Origin: JAHJDS01 sp964569795
Lineage (GTDB): Bacteria; Desulfobacterota; Desulfarculia; Desulfarculales; JAHJDS01
Length of the DNA stretch: 64,000 bases
Assembly: GCA_964569795.1 (NCBI GenBank)
Contig: CAZMVB010000004.1
Location: 129,016-193,015, forward strand
Reading direction: 5' to 3'
The notes under the pieces are model-generated. The model was not told where the DNA came from, made no database searches, and saw only the letters and a program-made list of their open reading frames with translations. Of this stretch, positions 43,470 through 51,233 are shown piece after piece. The first letter of the stretch is position 1. The number at the start of each line of letters is the position of its first letter. The position numbers and the translations under genes were made by a program.

Positions 43470-43543
43470 CCCGCACCTCAGGTTTGAAGTCGTTCAAAAC
43501 GGCCTGGTTCGTCTGTTAGCACCGCCAAGTTCGGCCAGACCGT

Positions 43544-44366
43544 TCAGAACAACGGCCGGTCCAGGCTGCGGTAGCCGATGGCCTCGGACAGGTGGGTGAC
43601 GCTGATGTCGGCCGCCCCCTCCAGGTCGGCGATGGTCCGGGCGATCTTGCGGATGCGGCTGACCGCCCGGGCGGACAGGCCCAGGCGGTCCACGGCCCGG
43701 GACAGGAGATCGTGGCCCTCGTCCGAGACGGGGCAATACCGGTCGATCAGCCGGGCGGTCATCTGGCCGTTGGCAAAAACGTCGTACCCGCTGAACCGGG
43801 CGGCCTGAATCTCCCGGGCGGCCATGACCCGGCCTCTGACCAGAGCGGAACTCTCGCCGCCGGCCGAGGTCAGCTCCCGGTAGTTGACCGGCGGCACCTC
43901 GAGATGGAGGTCGATCCGGTCCAGGAGCGGGCCCGAGATTTTGGAGCGGTAGCGGTGGACCTGGAGGTCGGTGCAGGTGCAGCGGCGATTAGCGTCCCCG
44001 AAATAGCCGCAGGGGCAGGGGTTCATGGCCGCCACCAGCATGAACCGGGCCGGGAACTTGACGGTCATCGCCGCCCGGGCGATGGTCACCTCGCCGTCTT
44101 CCAGGGGCTGGCGCAGGTTTTCCAGGGCCGGCTTGTTGAACTGGGGCAGCTCGTCCAGAAACAGGACGCCGTTGTGGGACAGGGAGACCTCGGCCGGCCG
44201 GGGGATGGCCCCGCCGCCGACCAGGCCCGGCTCGGAAGTGGTGTGATGGGGATGGCGGAAGGGCCGCTCGATGACCAGGGCCCCCCGGTCGGACAGGAGC
44301 CCGGCCACGGAATAGATCTTGGTCGTCTCCAGGGCCTCCTCGAAGGTCATCGGCGGCAGGATCGAG
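43544..44366 (-). pseudogene. comM: comM (Mg-chelatase-like AAA ATPase), 3' fragment separated by an inserted element
   Basis: C-terminal part beginning at SILPPMTFEEALETTKIYSVAG. It holds the Walker B region GVLFLDELPQFNKPALENLR, sensor VAAMNPCPCGYFGD, the four-Cys insert CGYFGDANRRCTC, and the Mg_chelatase_C domain ending SLDRPLF. It has lost its start and Walker A, which remain in the 5' fragment 6.1 kb away. Joining 51185-50482 with 44366-43544 gives 1527 bases, exactly 509 codons including the stop, in frame. ComM is a hexameric branch-migration helicase that promotes natural transformation. Confidence 0.93.
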
Positions 44367-46043
44367 GGGGGTATCTTTACCAAACGAGACAAGCTTTCCG
44401 CTCCGCATGAACTCCTTGAGCAACGCAAGGCTAGGCCGGAGTCGTATGGGGCCTGCTGCCCATCCCCGCTCCCCGTCATGATCTGGATCAGTCCCGACTA
44501 CGCTAACGATGATCGGCCCGTCCAGCATCGCTTCCACCAGGTGCTTCTTGTCGTCGGGCGAAAGGGCCGTGAGGTCTTGCTGTAGCTTATCCAGGAGGTC
44601 TGCCTTGCTGGTGACGAACTCGCGGATCCGCGCCTCCTCGGCCTGGGCCTCGTGGACGGACGCTAGCTCCTGCTCTGCCTCGTCGATTTGGCCTCGGATA
44701 GTAGAAGTCTCGTCCTGGACCTGGCGCCATTGCTTGTGGAATACGTCCTCGTCAAACTGCTCCTTCTCCAGCCAGCCGAACAGGCGGGCCTCGGCCCGTT
44801 GCTTCGCGACCAGGTCACGGTTGAGTCGGGAAATTCTCTTTTCCAACTCTTGGATGACTTCGGTGTAGCTATCCTCAGAGGCGAGCTCCTTCAGGGCGGC
44901 CTTCGGCCCCAGGCTGAGCCTCGTCATCAGGCGTTGCCACACTTGGTCTTCAAGCTCCTCGGCCTTGATGTAGGGCAAGGGGCATTTTTCCCTCTCGGAC
45001 AGTTGGCGGCCCTTTGGACTTTGGCGGGACCAATAGCAGGTGTAGTACCTCGGGAATGACCCGTCCTTGCGCACCACTCCGTGGGTAGGCTTGATCCGCC
45101 CGCCGCACTCGCCGCAAATCAAGACGTCCCTGAGCCAGTATTCTCGGCCCTTTGTGGTCCGCTTGGACTTCTTCTTGTTGAAGGCCAGACGCCTCTGTAG
45201 GCGGTCCCAGGTAGCCTTGGTGATGATCTCCGGGAAGGGAAAGGGGATGTGCTCTTCGGCGGGCTTCTCCCCTACCCTCTTGTTGCCGTCCCGCTTGACC
45301 TTATTGCCGACGTGGTGGCCGTAGTAGGTCGGGTTGGTGAGCATGCCGCTGATCGTGGACGGCTTGAACGTTGCCCGCTTGCCTGTGATCCCCTCGCTGG
45401 TCAGCTGGAGGCAGATATCCTTGAGGCTCATGCCCAGGTCCAGGTACATACTGACGATGCGCCGATAGGTGGCCGCTTCTTCCTCGTGGATCACCATCTC
45501 TTGCTTTTCCTTGTCCCAGCGATAGCCGAAACACGGGTTGCTCGGAAAGGTCTTGCCGTCCCGCCACCGAGCCATTTTGTTTTCCAACATCTGGTCGCGG
45601 ATGACTTCCCGCTCGAACTCAGCGATGGCCGCTAGCATCGTGATCATTAACTTCCCCGCTGAAGTCGAGGGGTCGATGTTTTCCTTGATGCTGACCAGGA
45701 TTACGCTGTGGTCCTTTAGGTCGGTCGTGTAGTTCAACAACTCGCGTGTGTTTCGGGCGAACCGAGAGAGGCGGCTGATGACCACCGCATCAAACAGTCC
45801 GGCCTGGGCGTCCTGCATGAGTGCCATGAATCCTGGGCGGGCCTCGGCCTTTGCGCCGCTGATGCCTCGGTCCTCGTAGATGTCAACCAGCGTCCAGCCC
45901 TTGGCCTCACAAAAATTTTTGATTTGTTTACGTTGCGTGTTGAGCGACTCGCCTTCTTTGGCCTGGGCAGGGCTGGAGACCCGAACGTAGCCAACCGCTC
46001 GGGTCTCTGCCTGCTTCGGCTTCAACTTCTTAGTGCGGGCCAT
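43989..46043 (-). CDS. Large serine recombinase (integrase) of the comM element
   Basis: 684 codons as integrated. Resolvase catalytic domain (about 15-160) with the nucleophile Ser in VGYVRVSSPAQ, VVISRLSRFARN and MLAAIAEFEREVIRDQM; then the recombinase domain (about 180-290) and zinc ribbon CGECGGRIKP..C..C (about 320-370). A coiled coil (about 390-520) follows. Residues to about 559 lie within the element. The rest reads out of frame through the junction into comM until 43989. In an excised circle the frame would instead continue across attP and stop after about 581 residues. Overlaps the upstream HTH gene by 22 bases. Confidence 0.93.
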   Translation of the reverse strand: MARTKKLKPKQAETRAVGYVRVSSPAQAKEGESLNTQRKQIKNFCEAKGWTLVDIYEDRGISGAKAEARPGFMALMQDAQAGLFDAVVISRLSRFARNTRELLNYTTDLKDHSVILVSIKENIDPSTSAGKLMITMLAAIAEFEREVIRDQMLENKMARWRDGKTFPSNPCFGYRWDKEKQEMVIHEEEAATYRRIVSMYLDLGMSLKDICLQLTSEGITGKRATFKPSTISGMLTNPTYYGHHVGNKVKRDGNKRVGEKPAEEHIPFPFPEIITKATWDRLQRRLAFNKKKSKRTTKGREYWLRDVLICGECGGRIKPTHGVVRKDGSFPRYYTCYWSRQSPKGRQLSEREKCPLPYIKAEELEDQVWQRLMTRLSLGPKAALKELASEDSYTEVIQELEKRISRLNRDLVAKQRAEARLFGWLEKEQFDEDVFHKQWRQVQDETSTIRGQIDEAEQELASVHEAQAEEARIREFVTSKADLLDKLQQDLTALSPDDKKHLVEAMLDGPIIVSVVGTDPDHDGERGWAAGPIRLRPSLALLKEFMRSGKLVSFGKDTPLDPAADDLRGGPGDDQDLFRGRAPVRPGGPGHRAALPPSPSHHFRAGPGRRRGHPPAGRGLPVPQRRPVSGRAAPVQQAGPGKPAPAPGRRRGDHRPGGDDRQVPGPVHAGGGHEPLPLRLFRGR
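44367..44381. other. attachment junction at the integrase end (attL-type)
   Basis: Core GG (44367-44368) followed by element arm GGGTATCTTTACC. Left of the core the DNA is comM. Placement by frame-consistent rejoining of comM. Confidence 0.75.
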
Positions 46044-46267
46044 GACGAGATCGCCTCTGTCTGTCCGATGAGGACTTCAAGGTCCACAACGTGCTCTGTG
46101 GGCATGAACGAACGGCCCGCTAGCCAGTCCCCGAGGGTGCCTGCAGGCACTTCCAGGTACTTTGCGGCCTCTGTGATTGTCAGGCCCGCATCCAAGAGGC
46201 GGGCCTTCATGTAGTGGTCTGTGGGCCTCAGGACCCATGGCCTTCCCATTCTACTTTTCCTTTTCAC
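46022..46267 (-). CDS. Small helix-turn-helix protein upstream of the integrase
   Basis: 81 residues, basic N-terminus and an HTH-like block MKARLLDAGLTITEAAKYLEVPAGTLGDWL. The end overlaps the integrase start by 22 bases, so the two are co-translated. By position it could be a recombination directionality factor or a repressor of the integrase. No closer family recognised. Confidence 0.7.
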   Translation of the reverse strand: MKRKSRMGRPWVLRPTDHYMKARLLDAGLTITEAAKYLEVPAGTLGDWLAGRSFMPTEHVVDLEVLIGQTEAISSWPALRS

Positions 46268-46285
46268 CGCTGTCCCTCCATCAAG

Positions 46286-46621
46286 TTACTTGGTGCGCTG
46301 ATCGGGCGCAACGTAAAAGTACCGATCATCCTCTCGCCTCACGACGCCTCGGCTCAGGGCCGCTCTCAGGACCACCTTCACGCGGTCTGAAGGATTCGTT
46401 GAGGCGATATCAGACGTTATCAGGGCGTCACAGACCTTCTCGGCGGTGACACCGCTTTTGGCCTTCGTCGCCTCGATGATGAACTGGGCTGAGGTCCCCT
46501 CACGCCACTCACCTCGGGCCAAGGTTTCGCTCTTGGGCTTTGGGGCGGCCTTGGGAGCGGCCTTCGCAGCCTTCTTCTTCGGGGCAGCCTTTTTCCTGGT
46601 CGCCTTTTTGCTTTGTGCCAT
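46286..46621 (-). CDS. Lys/Ala-rich protein with winged-helix-like C-terminus
   Basis: 111 residues. The first 40 are Lys/Ala/Pro-rich like a histone H1 tail (KKAAPKKKAAKAAPKAAPKP). The remainder (FIIEATKAKSGVTAEKVCDAL, then LSRGVVRREDDRYFYV) looks like a winged helix with a beta-hairpin wing. Likely DNA-binding, perhaps nucleoid-like or regulatory within the element. Good ribosome binding region (AAGGAGAATT). Confidence 0.68.
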   Translation of the reverse strand: MAQSKKATRKKAAPKKKAAKAAPKAAPKPKSETLARGEWREGTSAQFIIEATKAKSGVTAEKVCDALITSDIASTNPSDRVKVVLRAALSRGVVRREDDRYFYVAPDQRTK

Positions 46622-46623
46622 TT

Positions 46624-46830
46624 TTAATTCTCCTTGTTTTGAATGTAGGTGTGAAGCTCCTGGCGAAGATGGCTGAGAGCCACTCGCATTCCAACTCCTC
46701 GCCCATTCCAGTAGGCTCTGCTCACCTCGTGGTAGCTCACACGTTCTGAAGCCTCCTTGGCTTCTCTTTCCTCGTGCTCGAGCCTGGCGTCAACTAGGGC
46801 AGCAAACTTTTCGATTGACATGTCGTTCAT
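46624..46830 (-). CDS. Small charged protein of the comM element, unknown
   Basis: 68 residues from the ATG at 46830 (AAGGAGAA upstream). Highly charged helical protein (RLEHEEREAKEASERVSYHE). Two bases before the Lys/Ala-rich gene, so co-transcribed. No family recognised. Confidence 0.62.
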   Translation of the reverse strand: MNDMSIEKFAALVDARLEHEEREAKEASERVSYHEVSRAYWNGRGVGMRVALSHLRQELHTYIQNKEN

Positions 46831-46860
46831 TTTTGTTCTCCTTCTGTTCACGTTAGTTCC

Positions 46861-46911
46861 ACGGGCCAACGCCCTTAGTTTTTTATATACTTGATGGCCC
46901 GTTAAAGTAAA
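46861..46911 (-). promoter_or_regulatory. Promoter with overlapping dyad (operator-like) for the element's left operon
   Basis: TTTACT (46906-46911), 16-base spacer, TATATA (46884-46889) on the minus strand. A perfect dyad ACGGGCCA (46861-46868) / TGGCCCGT (46895-46902) brackets the -10 box, a plausible site for one of the element's HTH proteins. Confidence 0.5.
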
Positions 46912-46919
46912 CAAAAAAA

Positions 46920-47250
46920 TCACGCTGTGTAATTTTTTCCTCGGCTGAGAACATCCTTGACGGTTTGGGGATACCACCTGCCGCCACGGGCGCTCTTGAC
47001 GCCCCGAGCGTTCAGGGCGGCCGCAATCCCCGACAGGGTCTTGACGCCTGCCGCCCTGATGCCTGTGATCAAGTCCAGCATTTTTGCGGCAAATAAATCG
47101 GCGGCCTCCTGCCGCACCTTCAGGGACCGACGGCGGGCCTCTTCCAAGTTGATCGGATTCCCGAGACGGACGCCTCGGGCCTTGGCCGCCTTCAGGGCCG
47201 CCTTCGTCCGTTTACAAAACTTAGCTACAAAAAAATTGCTTTCTGGGGAA
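46920..47250 (-). pseudogene. Resolvase/invertase (small serine recombinase) C-terminal remnant
   Basis: The minus-strand frame reads RTKAALKAAKARGVRLGNP, then a helical stretch and LSGIAAALNARGVKSARGGRWYPQTVKDVLSRG. These are the linker helix and C-terminal HTH of Tn3/Pin-type resolvases. Upstream of RTKAAL only a short scrap (PESNFFVAKF) is left where the catalytic domain with its Ser should be, suggesting an internal deletion. Not functional as a recombinase. Confidence 0.75.
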
Positions 47251-47251
47251 A

Positions 47252-47592
47252 TTATTTCACTGTGCTAAAAACCCAGGGGTAGGCAGAGGTCGGAAGGCGA
47301 TCGCCCCAGGACGGGCCGCTCCTGTGGCCGTAGGCACAGAAAAAGGGCCGCCCCAGATGAATCCAGGGCGGCCCGTGTCCCCTGGCCAACCAGCCCCTGG
47401 GGGGAGGAGACAAACCCCAGCAGGCCTCGGGCATTGAGGTGGCCACGGCGGGCTGTGGTTTCAAAGTTTTGGGATTATGGCCGCCCCCAACCCAAGCCTG
47501 CTGGGGGCAGCCATCGCCCACGGGCCGCCAAGCGGAAAACCATCTCGGTAAGGGGCATACGTTCCCACTTGACTACCCTCGGCCCAAATCAA
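47252..47592. other. 340-base region without a supported gene
   Basis: Contains the terminator at 47340-47374 and a longer-range inverted pair, CCCCAGCAGGC near 47417 with GCCTGCTGGGG near 47492, which could form a structured RNA or a replication/processing site. The short frames here look like shadows. Confidence 0.4.
47340..47374 (-). terminator. Terminator of the element's right operon
   Basis: Perfect 9-bp stem GGGCCGCCC / GGGCGGCCC with a 12-base loop, followed on the minus strand by TTTTTC. Lies 220 bases after the last gene of the operon. Confidence 0.7.
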
Positions 47593-48333
47593 TCAAGCCT
47601 TGGTTGAGTACAAGCCGCTCCTACGGCCCTTCAACGGCGGTGGCGGTGCCGCCTCTGGATAAATTTCCAGAAGCTTCTTTCTGGTCACGCCGAACTGCTT
47701 CAACTCCTCGTCCGACAACGACAACAGCGACGGCGGATACTTATCACGGTCGGTCATCTTGGAAACCGCTTTGCGGACGATGTTGTCCTGGGCAGCCTTT
47801 ACGGCCAGCGGTGCCTTACCCGACTTCAGGTCGGCCTGGCTGATAGTCAAGAGGCTCAGGGTCGGCATTTTTGGATCAGGAGGCGGAAGCACGTCCTCAC
47901 CACCAACCTTGCGGGCCTTGACCATCAGACGCCCCACCTTATTGTGGTTGTGGACCAGGGCCTCGGCCTCCTTGATGGCGGCGACGTAGTCAGCCTGAAG
48001 TTGGTTGACCCGTTCCATCACGCCAGCGAACTCCTCCGCCAGGATGGCCTGCTTTTCAAGACCCTCTTGCCAGACGGCCTCGATCAGATCGGCTGAGGTG
48101 AGGGCTTCCAGGGCGGCCTGTTCCTCAACAAGCCGCTCCTGCCGCTCCTCAATCATACCTTCGGCCTTTTTCTTGCGGGCTGGATCGGACATGAGGACTG
48201 CCGCCTTTACTTCGCGCGCCAAGACCTCCAGTTCACCCTTGAGGCCGTTGATACGCCTTTCGATGATTCGGCGCTCTTGGGACTCGGTGGCCTGAAATTT
48301 TTCCAGGGCTACCCACGATTCAACATCCATCAT
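47593..48333 (-). CDS. Coiled-coil protein of the comM element, unknown
   Basis: 246 residues. The first 130 are strongly helical and charged (RRIIERRINGLKGELEVLAR, KKAEGMIEERQERLVEEQAA), predicting a coiled coil; the C-terminal 110 are less ordered, ending Pro-rich and basic (APPPPLKGRRSG). No family recognised. The start overlaps the previous gene by four bases (ATGA-type). Its place after a DUF5681 gene recalls phage packaging or head modules, but that is only positional. Confidence 0.62.
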   Translation of the reverse strand: MMDVESWVALEKFQATESQERRIIERRINGLKGELEVLAREVKAAVLMSDPARKKKAEGMIEERQERLVEEQAALEALTSADLIEAVWQEGLEKQAILAEEFAGVMERVNQLQADYVAAIKEAEALVHNHNKVGRLMVKARKVGGEDVLPPPDPKMPTLSLLTISQADLKSGKAPLAVKAAQDNIVRKAVSKMTDRDKYPPSLLSLSDEELKQFGVTRKKLLEIYPEAAPPPPLKGRRSGLYSTKA

Positions 48334-48602
48334 TTCTCTCCTTCATCTTTCGGCCACAGCTGGGGCGAGTTGGGGTAGATTGCCGCCATGCCGCCCTTCG
48401 CTTTTCCGGCCGCAACCTTGGCTCTTTGATCGGCTGCTTGCCGAGCGGTGTTCTCGTACCAGTCCGTCTCGGGCGGCGAGGCCTTCTGGCGGTCCTCGGC
48501 CAGCCCGTCAACGACACCCTTCTTCACCGATTCGGCCAGCAGGTCCACTTCCTGGCTCTCCACGGCCTTCTGCTCGGGGGTCTTGTTTTTCATGTCACTC
48601 AT
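48330..48602 (-). CDS. Small hydrophilic protein of the comM element, unknown
   Basis: 90 residues, hydrophilic, Lys/Glu-rich, with ENTARQAADQRAKVAAGKAKG and a C-terminal IYPNSPQLWPKDEGEK. No family recognised. Starts one base after its neighbour's stop; operon with the genes on both sides. Confidence 0.6.
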   Translation of the reverse strand: MSDMKNKTPEQKAVESQEVDLLAESVKKGVVDGLAEDRQKASPPETDWYENTARQAADQRAKVAAGKAKGGMAAIYPNSPQLWPKDEGEK

Positions 48603-48603
48603 T

Positions 48604-48837
48604 TCACACTCCTAGCTTTCGTTGCTCTGCCAGCAACTCTTTAACGTTCATCTTCTTGATTCGGGCCAGCGAGTCTGCTACCAGCGCCTCAGCCTCGGCC
48701 CGTTCCTCTGGGGGCAGCAGATCAATCAACCTCCGCCACTCAGCCTCCAACCTTTCTGTTGGCCACTTGATGGGGTCGCTCAGGTCGCCGTATTCGGCCT
48801 GTTCAATTTTCAATAGCCGTCTCATGGATGATTTCAT
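48604..48837 (-). CDS. Small helical protein of the comM element, unknown
   Basis: 77 residues, helical and acidic (LPPEERAEAEALVADSLARI). Start overlaps the DUF5681 stop in ATGA, with GAGGAG upstream. No family recognised. Confidence 0.6.
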   Translation of the reverse strand: MKSSMRRLLKIEQAEYGDLSDPIKWPTERLEAEWRRLIDLLPPEERAEAEALVADSLARIKKMNVKELLAEQRKLGV

Positions 48838-49313
48838 AACCGCTCCTCCAGCGCCGCCAGCCGACGCTCAATTTCTGTCAACTCGATAGTCTTCCGGTGG
48901 ACTTCCAGAACAGCCGCAACACTCTTCGCCTCCTCTGGCGTCAGCCGCCCCTCGGCCAACTCAAGGACGACCTGGGCGCTTGCCTCAAGCAGTTCCTGAC
49001 TGCCCGCCAGCTTCGGCAGGGTCAGGCTGACAGGTTTATCCTTGGCTGGTGGGACGAGGCGACTGATTATCAGCTTGATGGCTTCCAGGTCGCCGCCACG
49101 GGCCAAACGCACCAACCGCTCAACGATGGCCGTCACGTCCTCATCCTTGCTCATCAGCTGTTGGGCAAGGATCGTGGCGCGATGCCTGTAGCCAGGTTTG
49201 GGGCCAGACGGATTACCCGACACACCCTTGACGAACTGGCCGTTGGCATTTCGCTGAGTTTTGCCTGTGCCAGCAGGCTTGGACTTCTTCCTTTTCCTTT
49301 TCACGTCGGCCAA
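48834..49313 (-). CDS. DUF5681 domain protein (phage-type)
   Basis: 159 residues from the TTG at 49313 with GGAGG nine bases ahead. N-terminal basic tail KRKRKKSKPAGTGKTQRN, then the DUF5681 signature GQFVKGVSGNPSGPKPGYRH and a helical C-terminal half. DUF5681 genes are common in prophages, often near small-terminase genes; a role in DNA recognition is plausible but not established. First gene of a four-gene tightly packed operon. Confidence 0.78.
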   Translation of the reverse strand: MADVKRKRKKSKPAGTGKTQRNANGQFVKGVSGNPSGPKPGYRHRATILAQQLMSKDEDVTAIVERLVRLARGGDLEAIKLIISRLVPPAKDKPVSLTLPKLAGSQELLEASAQVVLELAEGRLTPEEAKSVAAVLEVHRKTIELTEIERRLAALEERL

Positions 49314-49644
49314 TCAACTACCTCCGTAGTTTGGGGTGATTTGAAAATTGCTCCAATCCTCGTCAAGGCGTAAGCCGTCCAAACAGGTTTTGCTTGCAAA
49401 ACCCTTTCGCCGTATACGAAGCCCAACCGGAGGGAGAGGAACAAACGAAGCGATAGCGAGGTTCCGACCCGACGGGCAGGGCCGTATACGGCCAGTTCCG
49501 TAGGAACGTCTTATTATGCCGACACGATTTGAATTAATTTTGTAGTGATTACAGACAAGTAAAAAGCGATACCCCGTAATCCCACAATGGCTGGAATTAC
49601 GGGGTAAGGAGTTGGTGGGATACTGGGCCAGTAAACGGCGAGGC
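49314..49644. other. Dyad-rich 330-base intergenic region of the element
   Basis: No gene. Four perfect dyads: GGTTTTGC-TT-GCAAAACC (49386-49403), CGTATACG (49411-49418), GGCCGTATACGGCC (49480-49493) and GTTCC-GTA-GGAAC (just after 49493). The GTATAC core occurs twice, about 70 bases apart. A candidate regulatory region, replication origin or nick site. It also contains the terminator of the upstream gene. Confidence 0.5.
49561..49605 (-). terminator. Terminator after the 227-residue element gene
   Basis: 10-bp stem ACCCCGTAAT / ATTACGGGGT, then ATCGC and TTTTT on the minus strand. The T-run is offset by five bases. Confidence 0.55.
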
Positions 49645-50328
49645 CTATTTTTCCTTGGTGGGCCAAACCTTGAAGTCGGCCAACTTTTGCTTCCATTCCT
49701 TGGTGTTGGTAACGAACGGTTGGCGGCCATGTTCTGTCCAGTATCCAATGGCGTAAACGTTGTGGCCCTGGGAACCGATACGGCCAACCTTGCGAATGAT
49801 GCCTGCCTCATCCATTGCTTTGAGGTATTGCCTGTAGGTGGATACAGACATACCCAAATCCTTGGCGTCCTTTTCTGGATCAGCTTCGAAAAGGACGAGC
49901 TCTCGCCGTTTGATTTTGCCCTTGTCCTTGCCGCTCTTGACTTCCACCTCAATGTAGGCGCAACCCTTTTTGACCTTGTCGGCCAGGTTGATTGTGCCTT
50001 CCCTGCTCCTCGTTTTGTCCCAGCAATAGTTGCGCATGTCGGCCATCCTTTCTGCTCGGTCAAAGGCTTTCTTGACGCCCTTGTTGTTGAGTTGCCAAAC
50101 CAGAGGCCACAAATCCCTGGGCTTGGACTTGAGGTCGGCGGCGAAGGCGGCCTTGGTGCGGGAAAGCTCCCGCTCCCACCGCTCCAGTTCAGCCTTGATG
50201 TAAGCCCGCCGTTCCGGCCCTTCTGGCATCTCATCTGCGTTGGCCTGGATGCCTTTCCTGATACCGACGAGCTTCCGCTTGTTCCGCTTGAGTAGATCAT
50301 TCAGTTCCGTCACAACCTTGGCCTCCAC
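49645..50328 (-). CDS. Element protein with C-terminal winged helix, unknown
   Basis: 227 residues, GTG start. Basic helical N-terminal half (ELNDLLKRNKRKLVGIRKG), then DKVKKGCAYIEVEVKSGKDKG and a helix-turn-helix block AKDLGMSVSTYRQYLKAMDE followed by a wing (VGRIGSQGHNVYAIGYW). Likely a DNA-binding regulator or a replication initiator of the element. It is the gene nearest the right attachment junction. Family not recognised. Confidence 0.62.
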   Translation of the reverse strand: MEAKVVTELNDLLKRNKRKLVGIRKGIQANADEMPEGPERRAYIKAELERWERELSRTKAAFAADLKSKPRDLWPLVWQLNNKGVKKAFDRAERMADMRNYCWDKTRSREGTINLADKVKKGCAYIEVEVKSGKDKGKIKRRELVLFEADPEKDAKDLGMSVSTYRQYLKAMDEAGIIRKVGRIGSQGHNVYAIGYWTEHGRQPFVTNTKEWKQKLADFKVWPTKEK

Positions 50329-50468
50329 CTCGACCTGAATTCCTGGGCTCGGGGCTGGGGAGGTGGCCCCAGCCCCTCAACCGCCTGGCCAGACGGTGCC
50401 CAGGAAATTGTGTTAACACGCCGCTGCCTCCATCACAGTTGGACCAGCAGCGAGGGAGAGATTTATTA

Positions 50469-50483
50469 GATAAAAATACTCGG
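50469..50483. other. attachment junction at the comM 5' side (attR-type)
   Basis: Element arm GATAAAAATACTC (50469-50481) followed by core GG (50482-50483); right of it is comM. Its reverse complement GAGTATTTTTATC resembles the arm at the other end. Confidence 0.75.
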
Positions 50484-51185
50484 CAGGCGCCGGGCGAGCA
50501 TGGTCTTGCCCGCCCCGGGCGGGCCGATCATCAGCAGGTTGTGCGACCCGGCGGCGGCGATCTCCAGGGCCCGCTTGACGTGCTCCTGGCCGCGGACGTC
50601 GGCCAGGTCCAGCAGGTCGTCTAAGGGGCGGTCGAACAGGGCGGCCAGGTCCACCCGGACCTCGCTCAGGCGGCCCGTGCCGTTGAAGTGCTCGACCACC
50701 TCGGGCAGGTACTCGGCGGTCAGCACGGTCAGGCCCTCGACCAGGGCCGCCTCCTCGCCGTTTTCCGCAGGCACGATCAGGCCGGCCAGCTCGTTGTCCC
50801 GGGCGGCCAGGGCCAGGGGCAGCACCCCCTTAACCGCCTTGAGCCGGCCGTCCAGGGACAGCTCGCCGACCATCAGGTGTTCGCCCAGGCTGTCCTGGTC
50901 CACCAGGCCCGAGGCGGCCAAAAGCCCCATGGCCACGGGCAGGTCAAAGGCCGAGCCCTCCTTGCGCACGTCGGCCGGGGCCAGATTGACCGTGATCCGC
51001 TTGGCCGGATAGGGATACCCCGAGTTCTTGAGCGCGGCCTTGACCCGGTCCTTGCTCTCCTTGACCGCGCCCTCGGGCAGCCCGACCGTGGTAAACCCGG
51101 GCAGCCCGGCCGAGATGTCCACCTCGACCTCGACCAAATAGGCGTCCACGCCCAAGACGGCGCCGGCGGTCACTTTGGCCAGCAT
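50482..51185 (-). pseudogene. comM: comM (Mg-chelatase-like AAA ATPase), 5' fragment
   Basis: N-terminal 234 codons of ComM: the ChlI-like domain (VDISAGLPGFTTVGLPEGAV, then VNLAPADVRKEGSAFDLPVA), then the AAA start with Walker A LMIGPPGAGKTMLARRLP. The frame then runs into the element and stops at 50466 after SIFI, giving a 239-residue product with Walker A but no Walker B. The start at 51185 is the normal ComM start (MLAKVTAGAVLGVDAYLVEVE). The split most likely abolishes helicase function in the integrated state. Confidence 0.93.
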
Positions 51186-51233
51186 GCAAATCCCCTGAGA
51201 GCGATCCGGGTCCGTCCTGTTCCGCCGGTGGAG

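Larger units (their letters stand above)
44367..50483. mobile_element. 6.1-kb serine-integrase element inserted in comM
   Basis: Boundaries come from the break in comM: each end has a CC/GG core (44367-44368 and 50482-50483). Just inside are imperfect inverted arms GGGTATCTTTACC (44369-44381) and, inverted, GAGTATTTTTATC (50469-50481), which match at 10 of 13 bases. Contents by map order: integrase, HTH protein, winged-helix protein, small acidic protein, resolvase remnant, three unknown genes, DUF5681 protein, a dyad-rich 330-base region and a replication/regulation-like gene. Codon and base use is less GC-biased than the chromosome around it. No conjugation or capsid genes recognised; it may be a cryptic integrative element or a satellite. 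Confidence 0.9.

Noticed and set aside
47252..47521. Minus-strand frame of 89 codons in the element
   Set aside because: It crosses the terminator hairpin, has no ribosome binding site and no recognisable protein features.
43544..51185. comM split explained as an assembly or frameshift error
   Set aside because: Both junctions share a 2-bp core with matching element arms, and the rejoined gene is exactly in frame, which fits recombination, not error.
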